The notes beneath the pieces are model-generated. The model saw nothing but the letters and a program-made list of their open reading frames with translations. It had not been told where the DNA came from and searched no databases. Shown one piece after another: positions 1 to 8,950 of a DNA stretch of 64,000 nt (position 1 is the stretch's first letter; every line of letters begins with the position of its first letter). The stretch comes from Nansenia antarctica (Eukaryota > Chordata > Actinopteri > Argentiniformes > Microstomatidae): assembly GCA_963989245.1 (NCBI GenBank), contig OZ022341.1:69256764-69320763 (forward strand), read 5' to 3'. The position numbers and the translations under genes were made by a program.

Positions 1-56
1 CCCCCTACCTCATCCTTCACCCCCTCCCCAGTCACTCCCCCAAACCCATCCTTAAA

Positions 57-250
57 AGCTAGCCAGTCGCTGTGTGTGGCTAGAAGCTAGCCAGTGTCTG
101 TGTGTGGCTAACAGCTAGCCAGTCGCTGTGTGTGGCTAGAAGCTAGCCAGTGGCTGTGTGTAGCTAACAGCTAGCAGCTAGCCAGTAGCTGTGTGTGGCT
201 AGCTGCTAGCCTGTAGCTGTGTGTGGCTAGCAGCTAGCCAGTGGGTGTGT
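57..250. repeat. GCTAGCCAG minisatellite
   Basis: About six degenerate copies of a 28-33-bp unit built from GCTAGCCAGT, CTGTGTGTGGCTA and a short spacer. It lies just outside the gene/retrotransposon array. No coding potential seen. Confidence 0.85.
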
Positions 251-352
251 GTGAGAGCAGGCAAGAAGAAAGCAGCAGAGAGGCAGGCAGACTCCTTATC
301 TGCTCCGTACACAGTACTGCACTAGAGTAGACACACACACGCTATCTAGCAG

Positions 353-354
<2 letters not shown>

Positions 355-436
<82 letters not shown>

Positions 437-467
437 CACACACTAGACCTGTGGCTGAGCCCAGGAC

Positions 468-512
<45 letters not shown>

Positions 513-591
513 AGACCTGTGGCTGAGAGCTCAGGACACACACACACACACACACACACACTAGACCTGTGGCTGCGTTCAGGACACACAC

Positions 592-644
<53 letters not shown>
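355..644. repeat. Compound (CA)n block at the left edge of the array
   Basis: Long (CA)n interrupted three times by a conserved motif beginning AGACCTGTGGCTG (near 443, 512 and 562). The same motif with one change (AGACTTGTGGCTG) reappears at 39,122 beyond the last array unit and nowhere in the interior CA blocks. This marks the two outer edges of the array. Confidence 0.9.
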
Positions 645-648
<4 letters not shown>

Positions 649-1130
649 TCATCACATACTCCATCCCCTTGGTCCGGACCATGAAAGGCAAAAGGGCGTT
701 CTCATTTGCAGCCCCTTCCTCTTGGAATTCATTACAGCAGAGTCTGAAACGGTCTCAGCTGATCCCTCTCTCCAGTTTCAAGCTCTTGCTGAGAGGCATA
801 CAGTGCGAGTCCATGATTTGTTCTTGCTATTAAGTTGACCCTCCCTTTTGCCCATTACTGATCACTCCCTGTCCCTAGATCTTTAGCTGTCTAGTTTTAG
901 GTTTTTGTAGTTTTAGTTTAGTTTTAGATTATCTTAGACTGTTTGAGACTAGTTTTAGTTTTAGACTATGTAGTTTTAGTTTAGTTTTAGACTATGTAGG
1001 CCAGGTTTTGTATTGTATTTGTTTGTGGTGGATGTTGTATGCCTGTGAACAGGTCACACTTGAAAATGAGCCCTTGGGGCTCAATGTGTTTCTTACCTGT
1101 ATAAATAAAGGTTAGATAAAATGAAATAGA
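645..1130 (+). mobile_element. 5'-truncated L2/CR1-type LINE tail, unit 1
   Basis: The first 190 bases encode the end of a LINE ORF2 (about 60 residues, with FSFAAPSSWNSLQQSLK, typical of the C terminus of L2/CR1-group reverse transcriptases), stopping near 833. There follows an AGTTTTAGTTTAGTTTTAGA-rich 3' UTR and a TATAAATAAAGGTTA(GA/AA)TAAAAT tail. The fragment sits directly after the CA block and upstream of the small gene, so it may supply 5' flanking sequence. No function is expected from the truncated protein. Confidence 0.75.
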
Positions 1131-1304
1131 AAAAAAAATACATTTGGATGCGGTGATGTCATAATCAAAAAGTGCATCGTAGCAACGGAATGTTTGAGTT
1201 AAAATGTTTGGTTGATAGGTGCCAGAATTCAGTTTTGGTGATAACAGCCCTAAGACTAGACCTGAAACGTATTACTCCAAGCTAATATTCTAGACTTTTC
1301 CAAA

Positions 1305-1982
1305 ATGAGCTTTTACGTCCAGCAACTTCATCCACTTGCACCCCCATGCATGGCTCAAGGTAGACAGCATCTTCCTTTGCCACAAAGTAAGAACAGTTTC
1401 ATGTCTTATTTCATTGATTTGTTACCATTTGAATAATAATAAAAAAAATGTTTTACCAAATAAAGCTGTTTTGTGTATCAGTCAAAGTGACTTGATGTTG
1501 ACCAATATTGAATGTGTATTCTAGTGCCTGGTCCTGGTCACCAGCAGGTGCAGCACATAGATCTCTGTCTCCAAGAGCGGGACTACATGGAGCAGTGCCA
1601 GCAGAACCAGTTCCACTACTACGTCTCTGAGCTACAGTACTACCTCTGGCTGTTACAACACGACCCAATGGTTCTCCACTACCTGCCTGAGGAGAAAAGG
1701 GGGCGTATGTTCAGCTTCTTCTTAGAGCAGAGGGACAGAGCTATGCGGGTACGCTCAGTGGAGAGAGAGGTCAACAAGAGCACAGTAACACAGCTGAGGA
1801 AGAGAAAGGCCCAGGAGGAATGGACGGTGCCTCCTCAGAAGAAACAGTGTGTGGGTTCAAACCAGCAGCTGCTTTTCGCTGAGGAAGAGATGGAGAAACT
1901 GGAGGCCATTCCAGGGATCCTGGACCTGGCTGTGAAGATGGGCTTCCTGTCTGCATCTGACTCGTTAACTTTAACCCTCTGA
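1305..1982 (+). CDS. Unit 1 copy of unrecognised spliced array gene (no internal repeat exon)
   Basis: Two exons are predicted: 1305-1386 and 1525-1982, joined across a 138-nt GT...AG intron (donor AAA|GTAAGA, acceptor TATTCTAG|TG). The junction creates an in-frame ATG codon. The start is the ATG in CAAAATGAGC, because the exon stays open to the donor. The predicted protein is 179 aa: an N terminus rich in Q, P and H, a helical stretch with ERDYMEQCQQNQFHYY, then basic segments RKRK and QKKQ that could act as a nuclear localisation signal, and an acidic/hydrophobic C terminus. The usual TAG stop of the other units is TCG here, so translation runs 6 codons further to TGA. The family was not recognised. 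It ends 135 bp from the convergent retrotransposon. Expression is inferred only from intact splice sites and frame. Confidence 0.7.
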
Positions 1983-2117
1983 TTGGTAGCCCTTCCTGAC
2001 TGAATAATACACATTTATTTATTTAGTAGTAATATGATAATATGTTAGATAATATATGTTATGTTATAAGATATTTATATCAGGTATGTATTTATCATGT
2101 TAGGGTTTAATTATGAA

Positions 2118-5100
2118 GATAGATGAAAGCACAGGTGGGTATACCTGCTGGGCATTGCTGCCTGTCGCACCTCCGACGGTGCCAGTGGGCTGACTGCAGG
2201 GTCGTCAGCCGGGAGCCACCCTTCACTGATGTTTCGCTCCTTTAATCCCGGAACATCTCAAGGTGGTGGAGCAGTGACAGGGACGTCTCCCTGACACTCC
2301 CTGCAGCCAGCCCTAGGATCCTCCTTTCCCCCACGCCTTGTCCTTTCTTCTGAGCCAGAGCCAGAAGCTCCCTTGTTCAGCCTCCTCCGCCAGGTCTTTG
2401 AGCGCCTTTCTCAGTTTGGATCCTGTGATCCCCAGCGACCTCAGGAGCCGCTGTGTAGATGTTCCTGTATAGCCTCTGCACCCAACTTGCACAGGATAGG
2501 TGACTGCCCTCCACCCTGCTTGCGAGCACGCAGCTGCCAAGTCTGTGTACTTTTCCTTCTTTCTCTCGAAGGCAGCCTCCATCCCCTCTTCCCATGGAAC
2601 GGTCAGCTCCGCCATGATGACTGTCCTCATCGGGGTAGACCAGAGTACGACATCTGGCCGAAGGGAGGTTGATGTGATCTCGTGTGGGAACTTCAGCTGT
2701 CGATCGAGGTCAGCTCTCATGTTCCACTCTCCTCCAGGAGACAGTAGGGACCACTGCTTCGTGCTGCTGCCCTGACTTTTTCCCCCTTGCCGGACAAACT
2801 GGATCCGCTGCTGTGATGTGACTGGGCTGCTCTTGTTTGATTCCAGTCTGCGTGCTTCCAGAATTTCCGCTAGTTTGCGCAGCACCCGGTCGTGCCGCCA
2901 TCTGTACCGACCCTGCGTCAGTCCCGCCTTGCATCCAGAGAGGATGTGTCGCAAGTTTGGGTTGTTGGCGTTGCAGAGTTGGCAGGTCTCCTCTGTGCCG
3001 TACCAGAGGTGCAGGTTCCGGGAACTGGGAAGGGTGTCGTAGGTGGCCCTGATCGAGAAGCTCAACCTTGCTTGGGGCAGCCTCCACATATCCTTCCATG
3101 TGATGGCTCTGTTGATCACAGCCTCCCACGTTGTCCACCTTCCTTGCTGTTGTTGGCCCACGGCTCTGATTTTGTAGCACTCCTCTTCGATCTTTACGAC
3201 TTCGGAGATCACTAGATCTTTCCTTTCCTTCCTCGTTGCCTTGGACCACATCTTGGGTGCTGATCCCCATCCAAACCCAGTCCTGCCTGGCTGCAGCACC
3301 CCGACGATCTCCTGGTGTTTCAAGCGATTGATGGCCTGGTCAACTGCCTGCGTGGCATCCCACTTGCGTCCTGTGCGAACCTGGGCCTTGCTGTGTTGGA
3401 CAAACGGGTCGGGTGAGTCTCTCAGCTCGAACACGAGTCTCACCTTCTCCTGTTTATAGCCCAGGCTGATGGATTTCAGTGGGAGCTTCAGTGTGGTTCT
3501 TCCAAACAGCGCTGTATTAGTGAGGCAGCGGGGAAGGCCCAGCCACTTGCGGATGTAGTTGTTGGCTTTTGCGTCCAACTTCAGCACTGTTGTTAAAGTG
3601 ATGTCACACAACTTCAGGGGCCACGTGAGACGTTGGTATAAGGTGAACTGGTAACACCACACCTTGAATTTTCCTGGCAGGAGGCTTTGGTCGATCTTCT
3701 TCAGGCCGTCCAAGAGCTGGGAAGTGACAGAAGAAGCCATGTGCTTGTCAGAAAGGTCAGCCGTGTAGAGCCTTCCGAGGCTTCGCACAGGATGGTCCAC
3801 TAGCAGCGGGATGTTCTCGCCATCCACTGAGAAAGAGATGTTGTCATTCCGGACTCCTTTCCTGATTGAGAGACTGCGGGACTTAGTTGGTTTTATCCTC
3901 ATCCGGGCCCATGTTAGGAGCTCCTCAAACCTCTTCAGAAGTCTCGCTGTGCACGCTGCTGTCTGAAGGAGTGTGGTGGCATCATCCATATAGCTCCGTA
4001 GGGCTGGGAGTCGCAGACCTGACTGGGATCTGACTCCTCGGACCATCTGTCTTCCGCCGATTAGGATGATCTCAAACGCTGCTGTGAAAAGGATGGGGGA
4101 GATCGAACAACCCATCGCTATCCCTTTCTCCAGCCGGTGCCAACACGTTGAGAACTCCTGGGTTGTGTAGCATACATGGAAGTTGTTAAAGTAGGTTGCT
4201 AGTAGGCTCTGGATGCACGGTGGTATGTGGAAGAATTTGAGGGCAAAGTGGATGAGCTGGTGGGGAACAGACCCATATGCATTTGCAAGGTCCAGCCAAA
4301 CGACGTGCAGGTCTGATTTGCTCCGCTTCGCTGTCTGGATCTGTTCCCAGATCATAGCCGAGTGCTCCACGCAGCCAGGAAATCCTGGGACGCCTGCCTT
4401 CTGACAGCTGGTGTCGATGTAATTGTTTGCCAGGAGGTAGCTGGTCATGCGCTTTGCCATCACTGAGAATAAAATCTTCCCCTCCACATTCAATAAGGCT
4501 ATGCCTCTGAATTGGCTGATGTTATGGGAGTCTTTCTCTTTCGGGATGAAGGTAGTGACTGCTCTGCTCCATGCTGAAGGGATGGATTCTGTTTTCCAGG
4601 CAATGCCCATTAGTCTCCACAAAAGCTTCAGGGTCATTGGGCAGTTCTTGTATACCCTATAGGAGACGCTATTTGGTCCGGGTGCAGATGCAGCTCTCGC
4701 ATGCTCCACCACCTGCTTGACTTCAGACCATCTGGGGGGAGTGGTGTCAAACTGAGAAGAGGGCTCAGGTGGGAGCGGTACGTGCCCTGGGGAACCAAGG
4801 TGACTCTCCTTTTGGCTGTCACTGAGCTGGTCCTTGATGTGTTCCTCCAGCTCCTGCTCGGTGGTCTGCAGCTTCCCCGATTTCGTCTCCTCAAGCAAAC
4901 CCCGGGCGTACTTGAACGGGTCCCGGAAGAAGTTCGTCCTTGCCTTTTCCTTGTTGCTTCTACGTTTCCTGATCCTTTCAGCTCGCCTCAGGTGGGTGAG
5001 TCTGGTTCTGATCTGACTCCAGAGGTTCTGCAAGCCCTCCTTCTCCTCTTCCTCAGCTCTCCTCCATGCCTTCCGCAAACGTCGCCGCTCCTTTACCAGC

Positions 5101-5843
5101 TGGAGGATTTCTCTCTCCCGTCTCCCGCTCTGCCTAGGAACGGTCCTCCTCTGAGGCATCTCTCCAAATCTTCCCTTGCCTTCCTCATAGATGATATGGC
5201 CGAAGATGTTCAGCTTGGACGTTGTGCTGCCTCTTAGACTGTTCTGGAGGGTGGTATGTAAGCTTTCGTCGAAGCTTCTCCATGAATCCTTGTCGCTGGC
5301 CTTTGGCCACTTGATCTTGGGTTTCCGGTCTGGCTTCTCTGGGGTTTCTTTGGTGGATTCTCTACCTGACGTTCTGCTCTGATGCTCCTGTTGTGGGTCG
5401 TGCATATGTGGTTGCAAATCCTGCTGGGGAGGCTGTTCTTGCTCTCTCTCACTGGATGCAATGGTGGGATCAGTAGCACTGTGGTGCTCAACCTGGCTCT
5501 GATTCCTCCTTGTCTGACCTGCTGGCGCAGTGCAAGCTTGCATCTGGTAGCTGCCGCCGCATTTTGTCCTCCCCTGGTGGATCCGCAGGCCCAAGTAGGT
5601 TGTTACTTTGGACCACCCACAGCTGCATTCTCTCAGGATCCTTTGATCGTTAGTCGTTGCCGTTCCAGTCGTTACCGTGTTATCTGTCCTGATTGGTCCA
5701 TCTTCCATCCCGCCTCTCGGTGGACCGCCGGGTTGTTTTTTCCTTATTCTGCTTGTAGTTAGTTTGGGGAGTCCCTGTAGCAAGGCTACAAGGACGTGTT
5801 TAAAGGGTAACTAGCCCCGCCACCCCCGGTGCAGTCTTTCCTG
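2118..5843 (-). mobile_element. HERO/R2-group non-LTR retrotransposon, copy 1 (complete)
   Basis: The 3,726-bp length is set by comparison with the unoccupied site in unit 7 (38,940/38,943): the flanks TTAATTATGAA and CATATAAAAATAC are shared, and two target bases (TA) are missing where the element sits. No target-site duplication is seen. The 5' UTR is about 135 nt to the first AUG, the 3' UTR about 195 nt, and there is no poly(A) tail; the 3' end reads TTTCATCTATC. Confidence 0.85.
2313..5708 (-). CDS. Reverse transcriptase/endonuclease of HERO-like retrotransposon, copy 1
   Basis: Single ORF that would prime reverse transcription of its own RNA at a nicked target. From the first AUG (5708) it is 1131 aa. 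In order: an N-terminal zinc-finger-like motif C-x-C-x13-H-x5-C (residues 28-50); a long basic, charged linker; an RT domain from about residue 340 with motif A DLANAY (D473), motif B GCSISPILF (533-541) and catalytic YMDD (573-576); a C-terminal knuckle C-x2-C-x8-H-x4-C (909-926); and a restriction-like endonuclease with RPD (D1019) and AELTVPWE (E1034). This order is that of RLE-type LINEs (R2, NeSL, HERO, CRE); HERO is favoured because such proteins are common in fish and the flank is not 28S rDNA. The frame stays open upstream of the AUG for 35 codons, back to a stop at 5811-5813. All catalytic residues are present. Confidence 0.85.
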   Translation of the reverse strand: MEDGPIRTDNTVTTGTATTNDQRILRECSCGWSKVTTYLGLRIHQGRTKCGGSYQMQACTAPAGQTRRNQSQVEHHSATDPTIASSEREQEQPPQQDLQPHMHDPQQEHQSRTSGRESTKETPEKPDRKPKIKWPKASDKDSWRSFDESLHTTLQNSLRGSTTSKLNIFGHIIYEEGKGRFGEMPQRRTVPRQSGRREREILQLVKERRRLRKAWRRAEEEEKEGLQNLWSQIRTRLTHLRRAERIRKRRSNKEKARTNFFRDPFKYARGLLEETKSGKLQTTEQELEEHIKDQLSDSQKESHLGSPGHVPLPPEPSSQFDTTPPRWSEVKQVVEHARAASAPGPNSVSYRVYKNCPMTLKLLWRLMGIAWKTESIPSAWSRAVTTFIPKEKDSHNISQFRGIALLNVEGKILFSVMAKRMTSYLLANNYIDTSCQKAGVPGFPGCVEHSAMIWEQIQTAKRSKSDLHVVWLDLANAYGSVPHQLIHFALKFFHIPPCIQSLLATYFNNFHVCYTTQEFSTCWHRLEKGIAMGCSISPILFTAAFEIILIGGRQMVRGVRSQSGLRLPALRSYMDDATTLLQTAACTARLLKRFEELLTWARMRIKPTKSRSLSIRKGVRNDNISFSVDGENIPLLVDHPVRSLGRLYTADLSDKHMASSVTSQLLDGLKKIDQSLLPGKFKVWCYQFTLYQRLTWPLKLCDITLTTVLKLDAKANNYIRKWLGLPRCLTNTALFGRTTLKLPLKSISLGYKQEKVRLVFELRDSPDPFVQHSKAQVRTGRKWDATQAVDQAINRLKHQEIVGVLQPGRTGFGWGSAPKMWSKATRKERKDLVISEVVKIEEECYKIRAVGQQQQGRWTTWEAVINRAITWKDMWRLPQARLSFSIRATYDTLPSSRNLHLWYGTEETCQLCNANNPNLRHILSGCKAGLTQGRYRWRHDRVLRKLAEILEARRLESNKSSPVTSQQRIQFVRQGGKSQGSSTKQWSLLSPGGEWNMRADLDRQLKFPHEITSTSLRPDVVLWSTPMRTVIMAELTVPWEEGMEAAFERKKEKYTDLAAACSQAGWRAVTYPVQVGCRGYTGTSTQRLLRSLGITGSKLRKALKDLAEEAEQGSFWLWLRRKDKAWGKGGS

Positions 5844-6026
5844 CATATAAAAATACAAATAAACATAAATAAAATATAATAAATAAAAAATAATTTCACT
5901 TATCAAAGTTGTGATGTGTTTTTCTTTAGTTAAACTTGAGTCCAATTGAGTCTGAAAACACACACTCTCTCTCTCTCACACACACACACACACAGACAGA
6001 CACACACACACACACACACACACACG

Positions 6027-6076
<50 letters not shown>
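5844..6076. repeat. AT-rich spacer and (CT)n(CA)n block between units 1 and 2
   Basis: About 100 bp of AT-rich sequence (repeated AAATAAA words), then a unique stretch ending GAGTCTGAAAACACACAC, then CT/CA dinucleotides to the LINE tail. The CA length differs between units. Confidence 0.85.
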
Positions 6077-6080
<4 letters not shown>

Positions 6081-6594
6081 TCATCACATACTCCATCCCC
6101 TTGGTCCGGACCATGAAAGGCAAAAGGGCGTTCTCATTTGCAGCCCCTTCCTCTTGGAATTCATTACAGCAGACTCTGAAACTGTCTCAGCTGATCCCTC
6201 TCTCCAGTTTCAAGCTCTTGCTGAGAGGCATACAGTGCGAGTCCATGATTTGTTCTTGCTATTAAGTTGACCCTCCCTTTTGCCCATTACTGACCCCTCC
6301 CTGTCCCTAGATCTTTAGCTGTCTAGTTTTAGGTTTTTGTAGTTTTAGTTTAGTTTTAGATTATCTTAGACTGTTTTAGACTAGTTTTAGTTTTAGATTA
6401 TCTTAGACTGTTTTAGACTAGTTTTAGTTTTAGACTATGTAGTTTTAGTTTAGTTTTAGACTATGTAGGCCAGGTTTTGTATTGTATTTGTTTGTGGTGG
6501 ATGTTGTATGCCTGTGAACAGGTCACACTTGAAAATGAGCCCTTGGGGCTCAATGTGTTTCTTACCTGTATAAATAAAGGTTAAATAAAATAAA
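6077..6594 (+). mobile_element. LINE tail, unit 2
   Basis: Same truncated L2/CR1-type fragment as in unit 1, but with one extra copy of the internal TTTTAGATTATCTTAGACTG segment. The interior units 2-6 share this longer form; units 1 and 7 have the shorter form. Confidence 0.75.
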
Positions 6595-6773
6595 ATAGAA
6601 AAAAAAATACATTTGGATGCGGTGATGTCATCATCAAAAAGTGCATCGTAGCAACAGAATGTTTGAGTTAAAATGTTTGGTTGATATGTGCCAGAATTCA
6701 GTTTTGGTGATAACAGCCCTAAGACTAGACCTGAAACTTATTACTCCAAGCTAATATTCTAGACTTTTCCAAA

Positions 6774-8797
6774 ATGAGCTTTTACGTCCAGCAACTTCAT
6801 CCACTTGCACCCCCATGCATGGCTCAAGGTAGACAGCATCTTCCTTTGCCACAAAGTAAGAACAGTTTCATGTCTTATTTCATTGATTTGTTACCATTTG
6901 AATAATAATAATAAAAATGTTTTACCAAATAAAGCTGTTTTGTGTATCAGTCAATGTGACTTGATGTTGACCAATATTGAATGTGTATTCTAGTGCCTGG
7001 TCCTGGTCACCAGCAGGTGCAGCACATAGATCTCTGTCTCCAAGAGCGGGACTACATGGAGCAGTGCCAGCAGAACCAGTTCCACTGCAGTTCCATGGCT
7101 CAAGGTAGACAGCATCTTCCTTTGCCACAAAGTAAGAACAGTTTCATGTCTTATTTCATTGATTTGTTACCATTTGAATAATAAAAAAAAAAAAATTTTT
7201 ACCAAATAAAGCTGTTTTGTGCATCAGTCAATGTGACTTGTTGACCAATATTGAATGTGTATTCTAGTGCCTGGTCCTGGTCACCAGCAGGTGCAGCACA
7301 TAGATCTCTGTCTCCAAGAGCGGGACTACATGGAGCAGTGCCAGCAGAACCAGTTCCACTGCAGTTCCATGGCTCAAGGTAGACAGCATCTTCCTTTGCC
7401 ACAAAGTAAGAACAGTTTCATGTCTTATTTCATTGATTTGTTACCATTTTAATAATAATAAAAAAAAATGTTTTACCAAATAAAGCTGTTTTGTGTATCA
7501 GTCAATGTGACTTGTTGACCAATATTGAATGTGTATTCTAGTGCCTGGTCCTGGTCACCAGCAGGTGCAGCACATAGATCTCTGTCTTCAAGAGCGGGAC
7601 TACATGGAGCAGTGCCAGCAGAACCAGTTCCACTGCAGTTCCATGGCTCAAGGTAGACAGCATCTTCCTTTGCCACAAAGTAAGAACAGTTTCATGTCTT
7701 ATTTCATTGATTTGTTACCATTTGAATAATAATAAAAAAAAATGTTTTACCAAATAAAGCTGTTTTGTGTATCAGTCAATGTGACTTGTTGACCAATATT
7801 GAATGTGTATTCTATTGCCTGGTCCTGGTCACCAGCAGGTGCAGCACATAGATCTCTGTCTCCAAGAGCGGGACTACATGGAGCAGTGCCAGCAGAACCA
7901 GTTCCACTACTACGTCTCTAAGCTACAGTACTGCCTCTGGCTGTTACAGCTAGTGTTGTTCCGATACCATTTTTTGATCCCGATACCGATACCGATACCT
8001 GACCGTGCAGTACTTGCCGATACCGAGTACCGATCCGATACCACGGCGTTTGAAAAAACAAAACAAAAAAACATGTTTTTTGAGCCGCATACTCACCTCG
8101 ATGTAAAATTATTGCTAACACTTAGTCTGGCACTGCTCAAAACCTTTGTAAAACAGGAAAAAATACCAACAGAGAGTGAATACTATAGAACTTTTTTTTA
8201 TTGTCTACCTGGTATGGTGACAAGAAAATCAACCCCTTATAAAACCTGAAATGTGGCTCTCACAGATGCCAATCAGTGCAATATCCATTTAAGATATAAA
8301 ACAGTCGTAGTAGTAGTGCAACAGCAAGTGAACATTTACAAACAAAATAACTTTAGTACTTAAAAAAAAAAAAAAAAAAAAAAAAGGATTTTTTTTTGGG
8401 TTAGTACTCGCCGATACCGATACCAGCATTTTTGTGCGTATCGGTGGCCATGCCGATACTAGTATCGGTATCGGAACAACACTAGTTACAGCACGACCCA
8501 ATGGTTCTCCACTACCTGCCTGAGGAGAAAAGGGGGCGTATGTTCAGCTTCTTCTTAGAGCAGAGGGACAGAGCTATGCGGGTACGCTCAGTGGAGAGAG
8601 AGGTCAACAAGAGCACAGTAACACAGCTGAGGAAGAGAAAGGCCCAGGAGGAATGGACGGTGCCTCCTCAGAAGAAACAGTGTGTGGGTTCAAACCAGCA
8701 GCTGCTTTTCGCTGAGGAAGAGATGGAGAAACTGGAGGCCATTCCAGGGATCCTGGACCTGGCTGTGAAGATGGGCTTCCTGTCTGCCTCTGACTAG
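6774..8797 (+). pseudogene. Unit 2 copy of array gene, broken
   Basis: Exons: 6774-6855, then three 138-nt internal exons (6994-7131, 7268-7405, 7542-7679), then the final exon from 7816. Two lesions are visible. The acceptor before the final exon reads TATTCTAT instead of TATTCTAG, so the AG is lost. A 534-bp MITE also splits the final exon at 7951-8484. The downstream half (8501-8797) is otherwise intact and ends at the usual TAG. The internal exons keep frame and splice sites. Skipping or read-through into intron sequence is possible, but the normal product should not be made. Confidence 0.75.
7951..8484. mobile_element. Non-autonomous hAT-type MITE
   Basis: Terminal inverted repeats TAGTGTTGTTCCGATACC... 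and ...GGTATCGGAACAACACTA, flanked by an 8-bp target duplication GTTACAGC (7943-7950 and 8485-8492). The interior carries repeated CCGATAC words and a 25-A run, with no transposase. It occurs only in unit 2, so it inserted after the array formed, or has been removed from the other units. Confidence 0.9.
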
Positions 8798-8950
8798 TTA
8801 ACTTTAACCCTCTGATTGGTAGCCCTTCCTGACTGAATAATACACATTTATTTATTTAGTAGTAATATGATAATATGTTAGATAATATATGTTATGTTAT
8901 AAGATATTTATATCAGGTATGTATTTATCATGTTAGGGTTTAATTATGAA

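Noticed and set aside
346..691. Long Cys-Val or His-Thr ORFs in CA/TG tracts (also at 5926, 12759, 18390, 24445, 30758, 37053, 55115, 55859)
   Set aside because: Pure translation of dinucleotide repeats; no gene.
519..833. 104-codon ORF after the left CA block as a small gene
   Set aside because: The non-repeat part is the C terminus of a truncated LINE ORF2, and the start lies in the CA repeat. The unit 3 copy is frameshifted.
2373..2775. Plus-strand ORFs opposite the RT genes, recurring in each unit
   Set aside because: Shadows of the long minus-strand coding frame, with no motifs or splice context of their own.
5709..5843. HDV-like ribozyme at the 5' end of the HERO-like element
   Set aside because: R2-group elements can carry one, but the 5' 135 nt start CAGGAAAGACTGC and I could not build the required double pseudoknot with confidence. 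A covariance-model search for HDV-like folds would decide.
2118..5843. R2 element inserted in 28S rDNA
   Set aside because: The domain order fits the R2 group, but the flanks are AT-rich array sequence, not ribosomal DNA.
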